Part shown: positions 52,701-63,780 of the stretch, piece after piece
Layout: each line of letters opens with the position of its first letter
Numbering within the stretch: the stretch's first letter is position 1
DNA from: Pithys albifrons albifrons
Lineage: Eukaryota; Chordata; Aves; Passeriformes; Thamnophilidae
Assembly (NCBI RefSeq): GCF_047495875.1
Contig: NC_092467.1
Location: forward strand, 20,479,066 to 20,543,065
DNA length: 64,000 nt
Direction: 5' to 3'
Position numbers and translations under genes: made by a program
The notes under the pieces: model-generated
Told to the model about the DNA's origin: nothing
The model's database searches: none
Seen by the model: the letters and a program-made list of their open reading frames with translations, nothing else

Positions 52701-53119
52701 AGGTTGCTGCTTCTCAGCAGACATATAAGCAAGTGGAGCAAGTATGTGGGAACAAACAAGATTAGTCATCCAATCTACTCCTCCACATAGAGTAGTAGTA
52801 AATAGAGTTGTGTGGATAACTGATTTTTTCACTTTACTGGCTGAGCTGAACATTTAAAACAAAACATTTTTCCAGATTTCTCTTTGAAATGAAAAGCAGA
52901 GAAAATGGCTTGAATGTAATGTCTTGTTTAATTTGCATTTTTTACTAAAAATTTTATCTTCTCATAAAATAGTGTTTTGAAACAAAATGTAAATTTTTGA
53001 CTAATTACTATTTTTAGTTGAAACTACCAACTGATTTTTACATAAATTTCTTAAATAGTTTGGGCAAGGATAAATCTGCATTATTCAATGAGTAAAACCA
53101 TTGATCAAATACTCCCTGC
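46702..53119. other. Unannotated stretch, nothing recognised
   Basis: No supported gene. Holds an A14 run at 50418-50431 and a short (TG)n near 51758-51769. About 49490-49620 is repeat-free with CCCTAATTGCAGG and might be regulatory, weakly. All open frames are under 90 codons. Confidence 0.6.
50418..50431. repeat. A14 homopolymer
   Basis: Fourteen A residues in a row. No upstream retroposed copy recognised. Confidence 0.8.
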
Positions 53120-53330
53120 CCTAACATAAAATCTGAAGCTTTCTAATTGCTTTCTTCCTTCAGCTACATGCAGTGAAAAAGCGTTAATGAAGATGTTTGA
53201 TATGGAGGAAACATAAACTTCATCGCATTAATGTGCTATATTTTACTTTTACAATTCACTGTTGTTGCTAGGCAGATGCAATTTGCCACTATGAATCAGC
53301 TATTACTAACTATTACTTAAGAACCTGTCC
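53120..53330. promoter_or_regulatory. Candidate conserved non-coding element
   Basis: Non-repetitive segment with GCGTTAATGA near 53181, the symmetric word CATTAATG at 53226-53233, and a GTTGTTGCTAGGCAGATGC stretch near 53262 that looks like an RFX/X-box half-site (GTTGCTA). Clustered homeodomain and RFX-like words suggest regulatory DNA; inference only. Confidence 0.28.
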
Positions 53331-54089
53331 TCTCTTTGACCTTGTGCATATATAGTCAGTTCTTCACACTTGTAGGAACACATCTTTCATTATGAAATTT
53401 GCTGGTTGAACTCTGCAAAAGGTTAGATTTACATAAAACCACCATCCATTCTGTAAGCAACTCTCAGCAGACAAAATTCCCTATGAATTTTATCCAGTTG
53501 TACACACAATGTTGTATCTCTACTTTTCCCCTGAAGAAATGTTTCCTATCAAACTTTATTTCTGTTGGCGAGGTGATGAGAGTAGATGGTTGTGACGGCC
53601 CACTGTAGTAGAGATAGAGATATAAAATTATATTCATCAGCTGATATACAATAATACTCTCAAAACCACTGTTACTTACAGCTGAGTGTCAAAACCAATG
53701 ATCTCTACAATGATTTTATATATCCTACCCTAGATTTCAGATTGATTGTCAATGTCACTATTCTTCTTCTTGTTGTTGCTATTATTTTTATTCTATGAGG
53801 CCCTAAAGGCAACACATGAACATTTTGAGTCAGATTTTTTACAAATGGAAATCTCTGTCTCAAGAGTTCACAGTCAGAACAATCTCAGAAGGATTTAGAA
53901 TAGTATAAGATTTAAAAAACGAGATTGGACACAGAATTAAAAATGCCATAGCAAGGGCATAGTTTTGGGTTTGGTTTTTTTCCTAGAAGGTATTATGTTT
54001 CTTTGAGATTTAGTTTTGGCTACTTTTCTTTCCTTTAATTTTAGGAAGAGTAAATAAAATCTGCTACAATCTCATTTCTGAACAGTAAG
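53331..54089. other. Unannotated stretch before the SINE
   Basis: AT-rich, no gene. A T/G-rich run occurs near 53964-53981. No clear target-site duplication links this flank with the sequence after the SINE. Confidence 0.6.
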
Positions 54090-54237
54090 ACCCTGAGTCT
54101 AGCTCAGTCGGATAGAGCCTGGTGATAATAATGCCAAGATCCTCTGTTCAATCCCTGTACATGCTGTTCACTTAAGAGCTGGACTTGATGATCCTTGTGG
54201 GTCCCTTCTAATGGAGAATATTTTGTGATTCTGTGAA
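54090..54237 (+). mobile_element. tRNA-Ile-derived SINE with CR1 3' tail (TguSINE1 type)
   Basis: The 5' part follows tRNA-Ile(AAT): A-box TAGCTCAGTCGG at 54100-54111, anticodon loop ATAATAA at 54125-54131 with anticodon AAT at 54127-54129, and B-box GTTCAATCC at 54146-54154. The 3' part from about 54178 (GCTGGACTTGATGATCC, then GGGTCCCTTC) is the conserved 3' end of a CR1 LINE, ending in the ATTTTGTG ATTCTGTG tail at about 54221-54236. Hybrid tRNA-Ile/CR1 SINEs of this build are known from passerine birds and are mobilised by CR1 reverse transcriptase. The acceptor stem no longer pairs, so this is not a tRNA gene. Point changes show it is a diverged, fixed copy. Confidence 0.88.
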
Positions 54238-55239
54238 ATGTTAAGTTTTTGTACAACACTGATTCTTTCCACTCTGCTACCAAGTCTCACTAAAACATTT
54301 CAAGACTTTCTTTGCTTCAGGAACATTATTTAAAATTAAAAGTGAAATTAAATCAACATTTTAATGTCGATATGCTTCCAGGATTTTCAGTTCTTTGTTA
54401 AGACATACTGCATTATTGCAGCTAGTCAGGTTTTAGTCTTGCAATATTTGATTTTTTGCAACTTTGATGAAAATCTGTATCATAGGTTCTCAGTATCTCC
54501 AGAGTATGTTCTTTTAATGGTCTATAGATAGTTTTGCAAGTTTAGAGCAACTAATTTAAACTGAATTACTCTACCAAAAAGAAATAAATATTCAAAGGCC
54601 TTTCCATCCTGGTTAAGTTATTGGTAACTTCTGCATATATCCTATGAAAAGATTTTCTTAGCAAGAAAGGTTTGTCTTGACTAAAGTACACTATTTATTT
54701 GATATTCAACTAATATTTCAAATGAACAGAGTAGAAAGGGGTTGCTTTTAGCCTTAACCAAACAGACCATAGACAGATTGATAATAGACAGTAAGTGTGC
54801 ATTTTATGCAAAGAGAAAGGAAAAAAAAAAGCTGTTTAAGCAACCTTATCATTAGAGAATAAAACTTTGCGTAGTCAGAAAAGAAATTCCACCAAGTTAT
54901 TGTGCTTACAAGTGATTCTGTGCTAACAGTATGATCTAGTTTGCTAAGATGTTCTTTTCCATATGTAAATTCTTGAAATTGTTTAAAACATGAAAAAACA
55001 GTCATTCCAAAAAGAGTTTAAGGACACCAGATCTGGGAAGCGACAAGAAGCTTATCTATTGGAATTCTGATTGATACAATTTCAACACTTTGACTTTCCT
55101 CATTAGCAAGTATTTATCTGATTTAATCATTATGCCATATAAAACAAGTTAAAGTTGAATTTTTCCACACATTGATATAAAAGTTTGGACTATTAAATAG
55201 GACAGGAAATATTTATTAGAGCACCAAGGAGAATGCTTA
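54238..55239. other. Unannotated stretch after the SINE
   Basis: AT-rich, no gene or further repeat recognised. The 83-codon minus frame at 54754-55005 has no domain. Confidence 0.6.
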
Positions 55240-55480
55240 AAAATAAATTACTTTGCAATATGATTTTCAAGCAGCCCTATTTAAATGGATCTATGTTGGT
55301 TTATGCAAGGCAAGATGCCGGATTCACATCTTTCATCAATCTTTTTAGAGACTTAAGAAACAATTAGATGTTTTCTCATTATAGCATTGTGCTACCATTA
55401 CAATAGTTATGGTCGACAAGGCACTTCCATTATTGGTTTCTATTTGCAGCTGCCACTAACTTTCTGAAACAATTATTTTT
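55240..55480. promoter_or_regulatory. Candidate conserved non-coding element
   Basis: Repeat-free sequence of about 240 bp with balanced word use, including AAACAATTAG near 55358 and TTTGCAGCTGCC near 55444 (E-box CAGCTG), plus a GTCGAC palindrome near 55412. Texture matches vertebrate conserved non-coding DNA; untested. Confidence 0.27.
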
Positions 55481-58400
55481 TCAGCTGAAATTACTCATGC
55501 TTGTTCTTATTATCAGAGGTGGATTGTTTTGCTAAGTTTATAAAATTACTTTTGGCTGTTTTTTCTGAACTGAGCACAAAAAATTGGTGTCTTTTACCAG
55601 TTATTGTATTTGGTCTTTATATCGTAAGTGCTTCTGGACAGGGGTTATGTTTTGTATTTAGTATATTCTATAGCAATAAAATCTAGACTGCATTGACTAT
55701 GCAAATAAAAACTACCTTAATTTTTCACAAGCTTTCTTGAATAATTTGGCAAGTAAAGCATATTTCTGTTTTAAACTTCAGAGGCTATGGATTTTAAAAA
55801 GTGTAAATTTGTTTACAAAATTCTATGTTATATGCAATAGGAATAATGGTTTGGATTCTCAGCTGAAAAATGCTTCATGAAACTCATTGTGGAATAAGAA
55901 TCTCCCCAATCTTATAAACTTGTTATATTACCTTTGCTTTGCTTTTATTCTCTTTTCCAATTCCACAACCACTTGATAAGTCTATGTATGATCCCTTATT
56001 AACTTTTTAAATCACTAACAAATGTCAATCACAATTAAGAAGATAAATGAAAATCAAAAATTAAATACTTAAAACTTCTATGAAAGCAAATAAACCAAAA
56101 GGGGTAAAAAGTCTGTAGTGCTTTGACAGAGGAAATGTTACAGTGGAAGATACATGCAGAAAGAAATCTTGAAAAGTCTGCTCTGGACAAAAAGTTTTAA
56201 TGTGAGCCTTCTCTTTGACATAACTGTCAATCGACCTTGAAAATATTCAAGTACTAGTAAACAGTGAGTCCCATACCCACAGATCTTTCAGATTTTGTCA
56301 CATGCATTTGAAACTTTTCAAGATCAGCTCCTGAGAGTTTAGCAATAATGGGAATCGTATGGGTACAATCGGGGTGGAACACCACTGTTTGTAGACAAAG
56401 AGGCACATGAGTTACAGCTCAGACTGAGGTCAAAAATTTGCAGCTCCCAAAAATATTGAGGAGAATTTGGAGCATGGAAGACTTTAAGTTCGTCACATGG
56501 AGCCATTATACTGAATTAAATGCTTTGAATGCAACAGAACATTAAAAAAAAAACAAAACACACCAGCAGGTATGGTTACACATGAAAGTTTCTCTGGAAG
56601 AGTATTTTTCATAATATGAGATTGCTTGGGATCCAATTACTTTAGTGTCTATTATGCTGACTTTTCATGTAAAACAACTGCTATTAACACAGCAGTAGTA
56701 TCACTCTCAAAGACACTGTTGTATTGAGGGGGAAGAAAATGTATATATTTATGAGATGTAGACAACTTTTCATGTGGTAGTGTTCCACCAGGGCTATATT
56801 CATCTCTATTGCCTCTGAAGGCTAATTTAGTAGCAATGTTTTTCATCATTATGACTTCTTCAGGGGAACTGGAAGTAGATGGTTTAAAGACACAGATTTT
56901 TAGAGCAATTTATGCACCTGTGTGGCTATAAGCATCATTAAAAACATAGTGATATCCCATTTTTCACAATTAAATAATTAATTTCTGAATGCATTTATTG
57001 CAATATTATGATGTTTTCAGGCTGTATTTCTGGTCAATAATATTTCTGTTAGTATCCCTTATTAGAGGAGCATGGATCAGAATTTGAGAGCTTACAAATG
57101 GGAGGAGTATAGCAAGCTTAGGTAATGTGGAATAGCTATTCAGCAAAGGTTATTCTTTCTTACCTTTTTGTGTAGACTTTAGAAGTGCATTACCATAATC
57201 TGAAAAAAGGCACCTTTGCTTTGGAATAATAAGGTCCAAATGGGGCATTATTGTTATCGCAATCTAAATTTATATTGTGGTCATTTTACATTAATTTCCC
57301 TTGTATCCTTATGTATTCAAGCCCTTTATGTGAACATGATTGTAGTAACATGACTCTCTCTTTTTAGAGATACCTGCAAAACTGTGATTTGGGGAGATTA
57401 ATTGAAATTAAAAATATTTGGAAGTATGTTTAAAAACTGCATATAAATAGATGCTAAATAATATGCTTTACAATTAACACTTTTAACATATAAGCAATGA
57501 TTCAACAATGATCCACCAGTGGTATTATAATAACTAAAGCTAATATTACTTTGGATAAGAAAGGAGAGAAAAATAAATCACTTTTTTTAAAGTGCTCTGT
57601 AACTAACAAGTGTTGGAAACATCAGTGTTTGTGTAGCAGGGCTTCTGAAATAAATTTCCAGCTGGAATCTGCAATTTAGACTCTTGTTTCTGCTTTAGGC
57701 CTTTTTCTTTCAATCCCTCTCACCTAAATTGCTGCCCTTCCTTCCACCACGTATTTACTCTGACCTGGGTTTTAATAGCAAGAGAACTATGACTGCACTG
57801 TTTTCAGAATACCTGAAACTGAGATCATGTCTCGTACCTAATAAATCCTCCCTCTCATTGCTAATGTTGTGTGGCCACATGGTGCCTTAGAACATCTTAG
57901 TCAAAATATATAAATGTTAAAAAGTACAGATCTTTCCAGCAAGACTTCTGACTCTGTGAGCTGTTTGGCTTTCCTGTTCTTGAAGAACATGCCCAAAGCA
58001 GGGAGGGTGCTCACAGAAGCAGCAGAAATTGAAACAGTGGGCTGAGGCAGAGCTGGGAGCTTGGATGCTGAAGGGCAAATGAACTTGGAGAAACTAAACA
58101 GTGTGATAGAATGGGACATCAGCAGTTAAATACACTAAACCCGCACATATATGGGATTTCCTATTATTTGGACTTTCCGAGAGGAGAGATTTTTTCCAAA
58201 GATACATAAAACAGTGTTTCAGAGGTGTATATTGCCATTAAAACCTAATTAAGTGTAAATAGTATGATTTAAGGAAGGCATACTTGGATGAACTTCAAAT
58301 ATATGTCAGACAGATGCAAAGACATACCTATGTAAAATTTTTCCTTATATCTTTCAGTAGTAGATTCTGCACAGAATATTGCACTCAACTGCCTGTGGAT

Positions 58401-59179
58401 CTTCAAATAGTAACGAAAAAGTCTCCACTACATATGCTAAGGCAGGAATGACACGTTGCCTTGATTACTAGTGTTATAATTGTTTTCAGATATTTTCACA
58501 TTATTATATAAAGTTCCCATTTGTTTTTGTCATATTTTGAATGTAAATTTCTATGCTTCAGGTTTTTAGTGAATATGATGTACATCTTTTATGTACCTTC
58601 TTTCATGAGGTAGGGAACATTAACGCAAAGTTTTTTACATAATCTTTAAAGCACATTAAATATATGAGGACAAAAAGCCCCTTTTCATATGCACTTACTG
58701 AAGATATTCTATATCTGTGCATATTTTATGCATATGGGAGTAAGTTAGGACTCTGTTTCGGTTTAGTAAACAAATTTGCTGTATCACATTTTGCAAATAC
58801 TACCAATCTATTTACATCATTCATGGTTAAGCACTTGGATACATGTGTATCTACATTATATTTTGCATATACTGCAATCATTAGAGAAATATTTTAGCAC
58901 AAAACAGAACAGACTATGAATGCTAAATTTAGGCCTACCTAGCTTAACCCAAAACACTCATTAAAATTGCAAAGTGGGAATCTAGACACAACCATAACCT
59001 TTCACCACATACTAAATTTTGAAGTGAAGACAGATCAGAGCTATCAGAATTTATGATGGGAATATGAAGTCAGCGGGTCCATATAGGTACAGATTGTTAA
59101 GATAAAAGCTCCTTTTCATACATGAGTCAAGAATGGCAAGAAATACTATACTCCAATATCAGTTTGTTCCAAAATTATT
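55481..59179. other. Unannotated AT-rich stretch, nothing recognised
   Basis: No gene seen. All open frames are below 80 codons. The part at about 57020-57340 is repeat-free and could hold a further regulatory element, but nothing distinguishes it strongly. Confidence 0.6.
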
Positions 59180-59254
59180 ACAGAATCACAGAATCAAGGT
59201 TGAAAGAGACCTTTAAGATTATTGAGTCCACCCATCACCCCGGCAGCACCATCA
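59180..59254 (-). mobile_element. CR1 LINE 3' end, severely 5'-truncated
   Basis: On the minus strand the fragment reads GGGTGATGGGTGGACTCAAT, then AAAGGTCTCTTTCAACCTTG, and ends with two ATTCTGTG-type tail units (plus-strand CAGAATCACAGAATC at 59181-59195). This is the well-known 3' terminus of avian CR1 elements, which insert mostly as short 5'-truncated pieces and usually lack target-site duplications. Only about 75 bp survive, so the subfamily cannot be named and nothing of its reading frames remains. Confidence 0.88.
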
Positions 59255-60584
59255 GTTTAGATAAAAACTCTACACATTTGTGTAATTATGGGCTATAGGC
59301 AGGCAACGGAATAAATTTTCAGCTCACATTAGAAGTGATAAATAATACATATATCCTTTATTTTAAATACCATATTTTTGCTAATAATGAAACAAGTCAG
59401 CCTTGAAACATGTAATGCAGTCTTTTTTGGAAACTGTGTGAGGTAGGTAAAGGAACTACAACTGCACAGAGGAAAACCTGTCATACTAAGTTATTTGAGA
59501 CTATGTTTTATAGCTACAAATGTAGTAGAGAAATTACCCTTCTGCTTCCTGAACTAATCAAGTTAGAAGCAATTTCATAAAACTGACAGCTGAAGAGAGC
59601 GATCCATTCAGTTTCCTCCCAGTAACCCTGTCCAAAAATCTTGACTGTACAGTCAAAACTTGGCAAGAGGTGTATAGGACCACATACAATGGAAAACCAT
59701 ACAACAGCATCACGATATTTATTGTACTTAAGAGAATACACAACCTCTATCTGAACCTCATTGAAGTGGAACAAATACTCTTTGTAAGTTTCCCAAACAT
59801 CATGGTATATGGAGATACAATCAAAACCCATAAAATATCCCATGAAAAAGTGCTTTTAATATTTCCATTCAAGGTCTCTTTGCCATTTCTATTCTGATTA
59901 TACAACAGGAAGAGTAAATGCCAATAACCATGGGAGTAAATAAAGGAATTTATTAAATATATATGCATGTTAACATGAGATTGGGGTATATTGTCCAGTA
60001 AAGGAGATCAAATACCAGTAGGAATTTATTACAAAAGTAGTTATTGTGCTTTGGTGTGCTGAACTGCCTGAAGGTTTAAAAAAATTGTATTTTGTTTATA
60101 ACTTTTTAAAGGTGCCTGAATCTTTTCATGTCATGTGAGCATTATGTATGCTCATCCAAATAATTCATTTTTGCACTGTCCTGTAGTGTGGTGCCTTTTT
60201 GGTCCATATTCTTTAGGAGTTCTTATGATATTCATACTTGTCTTGGAACTAGATTTGATAGCTTGTGAATAGCAGCAGTATTTAAGTTTTACTATAGATG
60301 GTGGATTTTTGCTATACTAGACAACTCTATGTCTAGCTCCTGTTTGAGTGTCTTATTTTTATTCTAGCATCAATAAATGCCTTTTTTTCTTTAAGTTTTT
60401 GAACAAGTAAGTTACAGAAATAAAAGTATCAGAAATATTATACAGGAATATTAAAAACTCTGTGATTTACAAGCCTGTATGAAAAACGATATAGAGCATT
60501 TTGGTGCTATGTCAAAAAGATAATTGCTCTAACCACTTATACAAAATTATCCTTTGTGTCTTTGTATGTGGGTGTGGTTGGTTG
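59255..60584. other. Unannotated AT-rich stretch
   Basis: No gene. Four overlapping frames on both strands at 59514-59968 (up to 109 codons) have no domain and the overlap argues for chance. Confidence 0.6.
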
Positions 60585-60803
60585 GTTTTTATTTGGGGTT
60601 TGTTTGTTTGTTTGTTTGCCTTGTGAGAATCAAAGGCAAAATAACTGAGCTGAAATCCTGGACACACTCTAGTTCACGTTATATTTGGTTTTGGCCTAGG
60701 ATGGGAGATGTGTAACTGGCTTAAAATATTTGTTGCCCCATTGAATAAATTGCACTATTCTCAATGAAAACAAACAAGCAAACAAACAAACCCAAATAAA
60801 AAC
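60585..60803. repeat. Inverted repeat with (TTTG)n/(CAAA)n arms
   Basis: The left arm 60585-60630 runs GTTTTTATTTGGGG, a TTTG repeat, then TGAGAAT; the right arm 60757-60803 runs ATTCTCA, a CAAA repeat, then CCCAAATAAAAAC. The arms are complementary at about 85% over about 46 bp with a 126-base loop. The non-repetitive ends (TGAGAAT/ATTCTCA and GTTTTTATTTGGG/CCCAAATAAAAAC) also match, which two unrelated microsatellites would not do. Either an inverted duplication or the relic of a small hairpin element. Confidence 0.75.
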
Positions 60804-61019
60804 GTTAATGGTAATTTGATTACTAATGGGAACCAATGCTCTTACCATTTGGGTGGTCTTCAGCTTAGCCTTGGGTCTAGAGCCCCAAGTTATTTAAAAA
60901 CTCATTATCATAACAGAGTGGGGTCCTTTGATAAAAAACAATCCAGACTGAATGATTAGAGATTTGTATTATGTTAGCTAGTGATTAATGAAAAGTCAGT
61001 GTCTGAGCTTACAAGTAAG

Positions 61020-61270
61020 ACAAGTCCTTAATTAAACAACAGGTTAGCTAACAAACATCAGAGGAAAGAGGCTGTGTGAGAGAAGGAAGCCATGCTTTCA
61101 CGATGGCTGATTAACATACATCCAGCTGATTGCCAAAATGTTTGTCAGAAGGCTTCAGGAGTATTTCATTTCAGCCAAAGCCTTAAAGGGACAGCTGTCC
61201 TTACAGGGATGATTGGAGGAACATTGGCATTTGATCATTGAAGCTCTTTCTATACTATTCAGATACTTAC
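61020..61270. promoter_or_regulatory. Candidate conserved non-coding element (strongest)
   Basis: About 250 bp, repeat-free, with CCTTAATTAAAC near 61025, a TGATTAACATAC word near 61108, two CAGCTG E-boxes (61123-61128 and 61192-61197), a TTGGCA half-site of NFI type near 61224 and a following TTTGATCATTG. Word use is balanced and unlike the AT-rich flanks. This looks most like a deeply conserved vertebrate non-coding element, but I cannot align it and do not name a target gene. Confidence 0.38.
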
Positions 61271-61305
61271 TGAGTATCTAATATTCTTAACATAAATGAA
61301 AATAG

Positions 61306-61321
61306 TATATATATATATATA
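61306..61321. repeat. (TA)8 microsatellite
   Basis: Eight TA units immediately after the candidate element at 61020-61270. Confidence 0.85.
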
Positions 61322-62942
61322 GCTGTAAACTCCTAGAATTTTAGAAATTAATTTATATATTTATTGATTTTTTTCTCTATCCAGCTTTGCCTGTGTCAGT
61401 TTATACAAATCAGGTTTCCCTTATTTTTCAGCAACAAGAAAGTTATTAACAAGGCTCATAATATGAAGTTGTTTTCTGTTGCTGTCATTATTGGTGATGA
61501 GGTATGAAACATTTCCAATGAACCTAAAATGCCAAGAGCAGGAAACTGCTTAGTTGGATTTTTTTCAAGCTAGACTACTGTAATTCTCTCTCAACTGCTG
61601 ATCTCCCCATGGGCAAATACAACACCTACTAGTTGTGCAAAATTCTGCCTTTCATTTTCTCACGGAGTCACACTAGAAATTATCACTTATACATTTATTC
61701 TGCTCTGTTTTATTCAATAATTTGCAAACAGATTTTTACTAGCATATGCCTGAGTTCCCAAAAATAGATAGCCAATCCTGAGTTGTGAATATTGCATTTT
61801 ATCCTCAGGTTAGTTGTTCTCACATAGTCATTTTATTTTCTTCTTCCATTTGATTCTTCTGGATTATTTTTGTTCAACTAATGAAAGATGCAAAATAGAT
61901 TGAAAACCATTAGAAGATAATGCCTAGCCTTTGGATGAGAAATTTGTTCTCCAGTCTCAGAACCGTGCAACAGCAAGTTGCATGTTTCTGCAGTCATTGC
62001 AACTGCAGCTGGAGATGCTTTTCAGTTGTTTCTAATTACTGTCCTAGGACCTTCCTCCAACACCATATTGAGCTAGGGGTACAAACTAAGATCTATGTCT
62101 GAATTAATTGCAAGTATTATATGCCTGTTTATCTTTAACCTTAAGTTAGATGAATTTTTATTGAATATTTGCATCATGCAGAAATGGCAGAGGCTGCTGG
62201 TTGTGTATTATATCTGAAGAATTTTAAAGTAGCTATCTTGGGAGCTGCCAGCAAGGTTCTTGTGCTGAGCTTAGCTCTGGCTCATGATGTAAGGGTGTTT
62301 TCAGCTCTTGGAGGCCTGGGGAGAAGAGGCTGTGGCATAGTGTGCATTCTGGACTGACAGTAATTGACCACTGGGTAACCAGCTGGCTTGAAACCACCTC
62401 TGGCATACCTACATGAATTCTGCCTCGAAAACATATGGTGCAGACCCATCCTTTCTTTAGTATCAGCCAGGATGAGTAAATGGTTTGAGCATGAGTTTGA
62501 GGGGTCCTATTTCAGGAAGGAAAACAGGTTTGGTTGTCTTGCTCAATCATATGGAAATATTACTGAGAATATCATCCAGAAAACTGGGCAAGTGAATAAT
62601 GAAAAAAAGCCATATTTTCTATATAGATGGATTAAAAATGTCAAATGTTGATCACCTGTCAGGCTCAGATAAGAACACAAATTTTTTTGTCTATCAGCTT
62701 GTATAGTTTAAATTAGCAACCTTTTCCTCCCTTTAATTCAAAGGGTAAAATATTTGCATTACTCCCAGAGGGTAAAAATCTCTGTAAAATTTTCAAACCT
62801 AAAGTAAATTTCAAACATATGTTTTCTAAACTCATTGCACTATTCTCTGGTAACTAGCCTCATAGCACATTTCTTTTTCAAACCAGACAAGTGGGACTCC
62901 ATTTATAAATATTTTGTTAGAGAGTGTAAATCTTGAAGATTT
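61322..62942. other. Unannotated stretch, nothing recognised
   Basis: No gene. The 62-codon frame at 62169-62357 and the 87-codon frame at 62388-62651 have no reliable domain match. A GC-richer patch lies at about 62190-62350. Confidence 0.6.
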
Positions 62943-62994
62943 AAAAAAAAAACCCAAAACCAAACAACAAAAAACCCAAAAAACCCAAACCCAG
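62943..62994. repeat. A/C-rich low-complexity tract
   Basis: A run of A followed by CCC and CC separated by A runs, about 52 bp. Only three short C runs reach three bases in close range, so it is a weaker quadruplex candidate than 35123-35164. Confidence 0.78.
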
Positions 62995-63589
62995 CAAAGG
63001 AAGTGTACAGACCAATATTGTCCCAGCTGAGCAATAAAAAACCAGTCCTTCAAATGTTTGACTCTGGAAATATGCATGTTTGTGCAAATCTCCCTTTCCT
63101 TCTCCCCTGTTTTTTCATTGCCCCCTCCTCTCTGCTAGCTTATTAAAAATCTACAAGCCAGATACTCCATTTATGTAATGCACTTCATATGCAAAAAGTA
63201 AGAATTTGCCCTTTAGTACATATAGTTGATATAATTGATAAAAAAGTAATTGAAAAAAAATTATCAGGGGCAAAATGAATAAGCTACCTGCATTCTGTTT
63301 ACTATTGGTATTTTGTGCCTTTTCACTTTCATGACATGTCCATTCCATCATTTATGACACAAAGAGATTGTTTTTTAACTCTCAAAAAAACCCCTTCAAC
63401 CAATGGGAGGGAACTCATTTTGAAATAATTGGTTAAAATCTAGTAATGAAAACAGGGAAACAGTTTTGATTTTCATTATGTTTAAGGTCATTCCCAGGTC
63501 ACATTTGACACAGATTCAATGTTCATATAAATTTAATAAAATCTGTAAAGGAAATTCAAATAACAGCTGTGAAAAAATGTGATCAATAG

Positions 63590-63780
63590 GAGCCAAAATA
63601 AGTGTCACTTTGAAATTTGCCAACTGCTGATGGATATTTAAATGAATAAAACTATTTAATGTCTCTACCAACTTTTAAGAGCAGAAAGCCCTGGGAAATC
63701 AGTCACTTCAGTGACAGAAACTTTGTATGCTAGCAAAGCTGTAACAGTTACACTGTTCATTTTATATCAGATTTCTTACT
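63590..63780. promoter_or_regulatory. Candidate conserved non-coding element
   Basis: Repeat-free segment containing a 6-bp inverted repeat GTCACT-TC-AGTGAC at 63702-63715 and TTTAAATGAATAAA upstream. The symmetric site could bind a dimer. Conservation not testable here. Confidence 0.25.

Noticed and set aside
54093..54170. Functional tRNA-Ile gene
   Set aside because: The acceptor and T stems no longer pair, and the sequence continues directly into a CR1 3' end, so it is a SINE head and not a tRNA gene.
62169..62357. Plus-strand frame with a KVAILGA-like phrase recalling a dinucleotide-binding fold
   Set aside because: The glycine motif is incomplete, the match does not extend past about eight residues, and no flanking similarity is visible.
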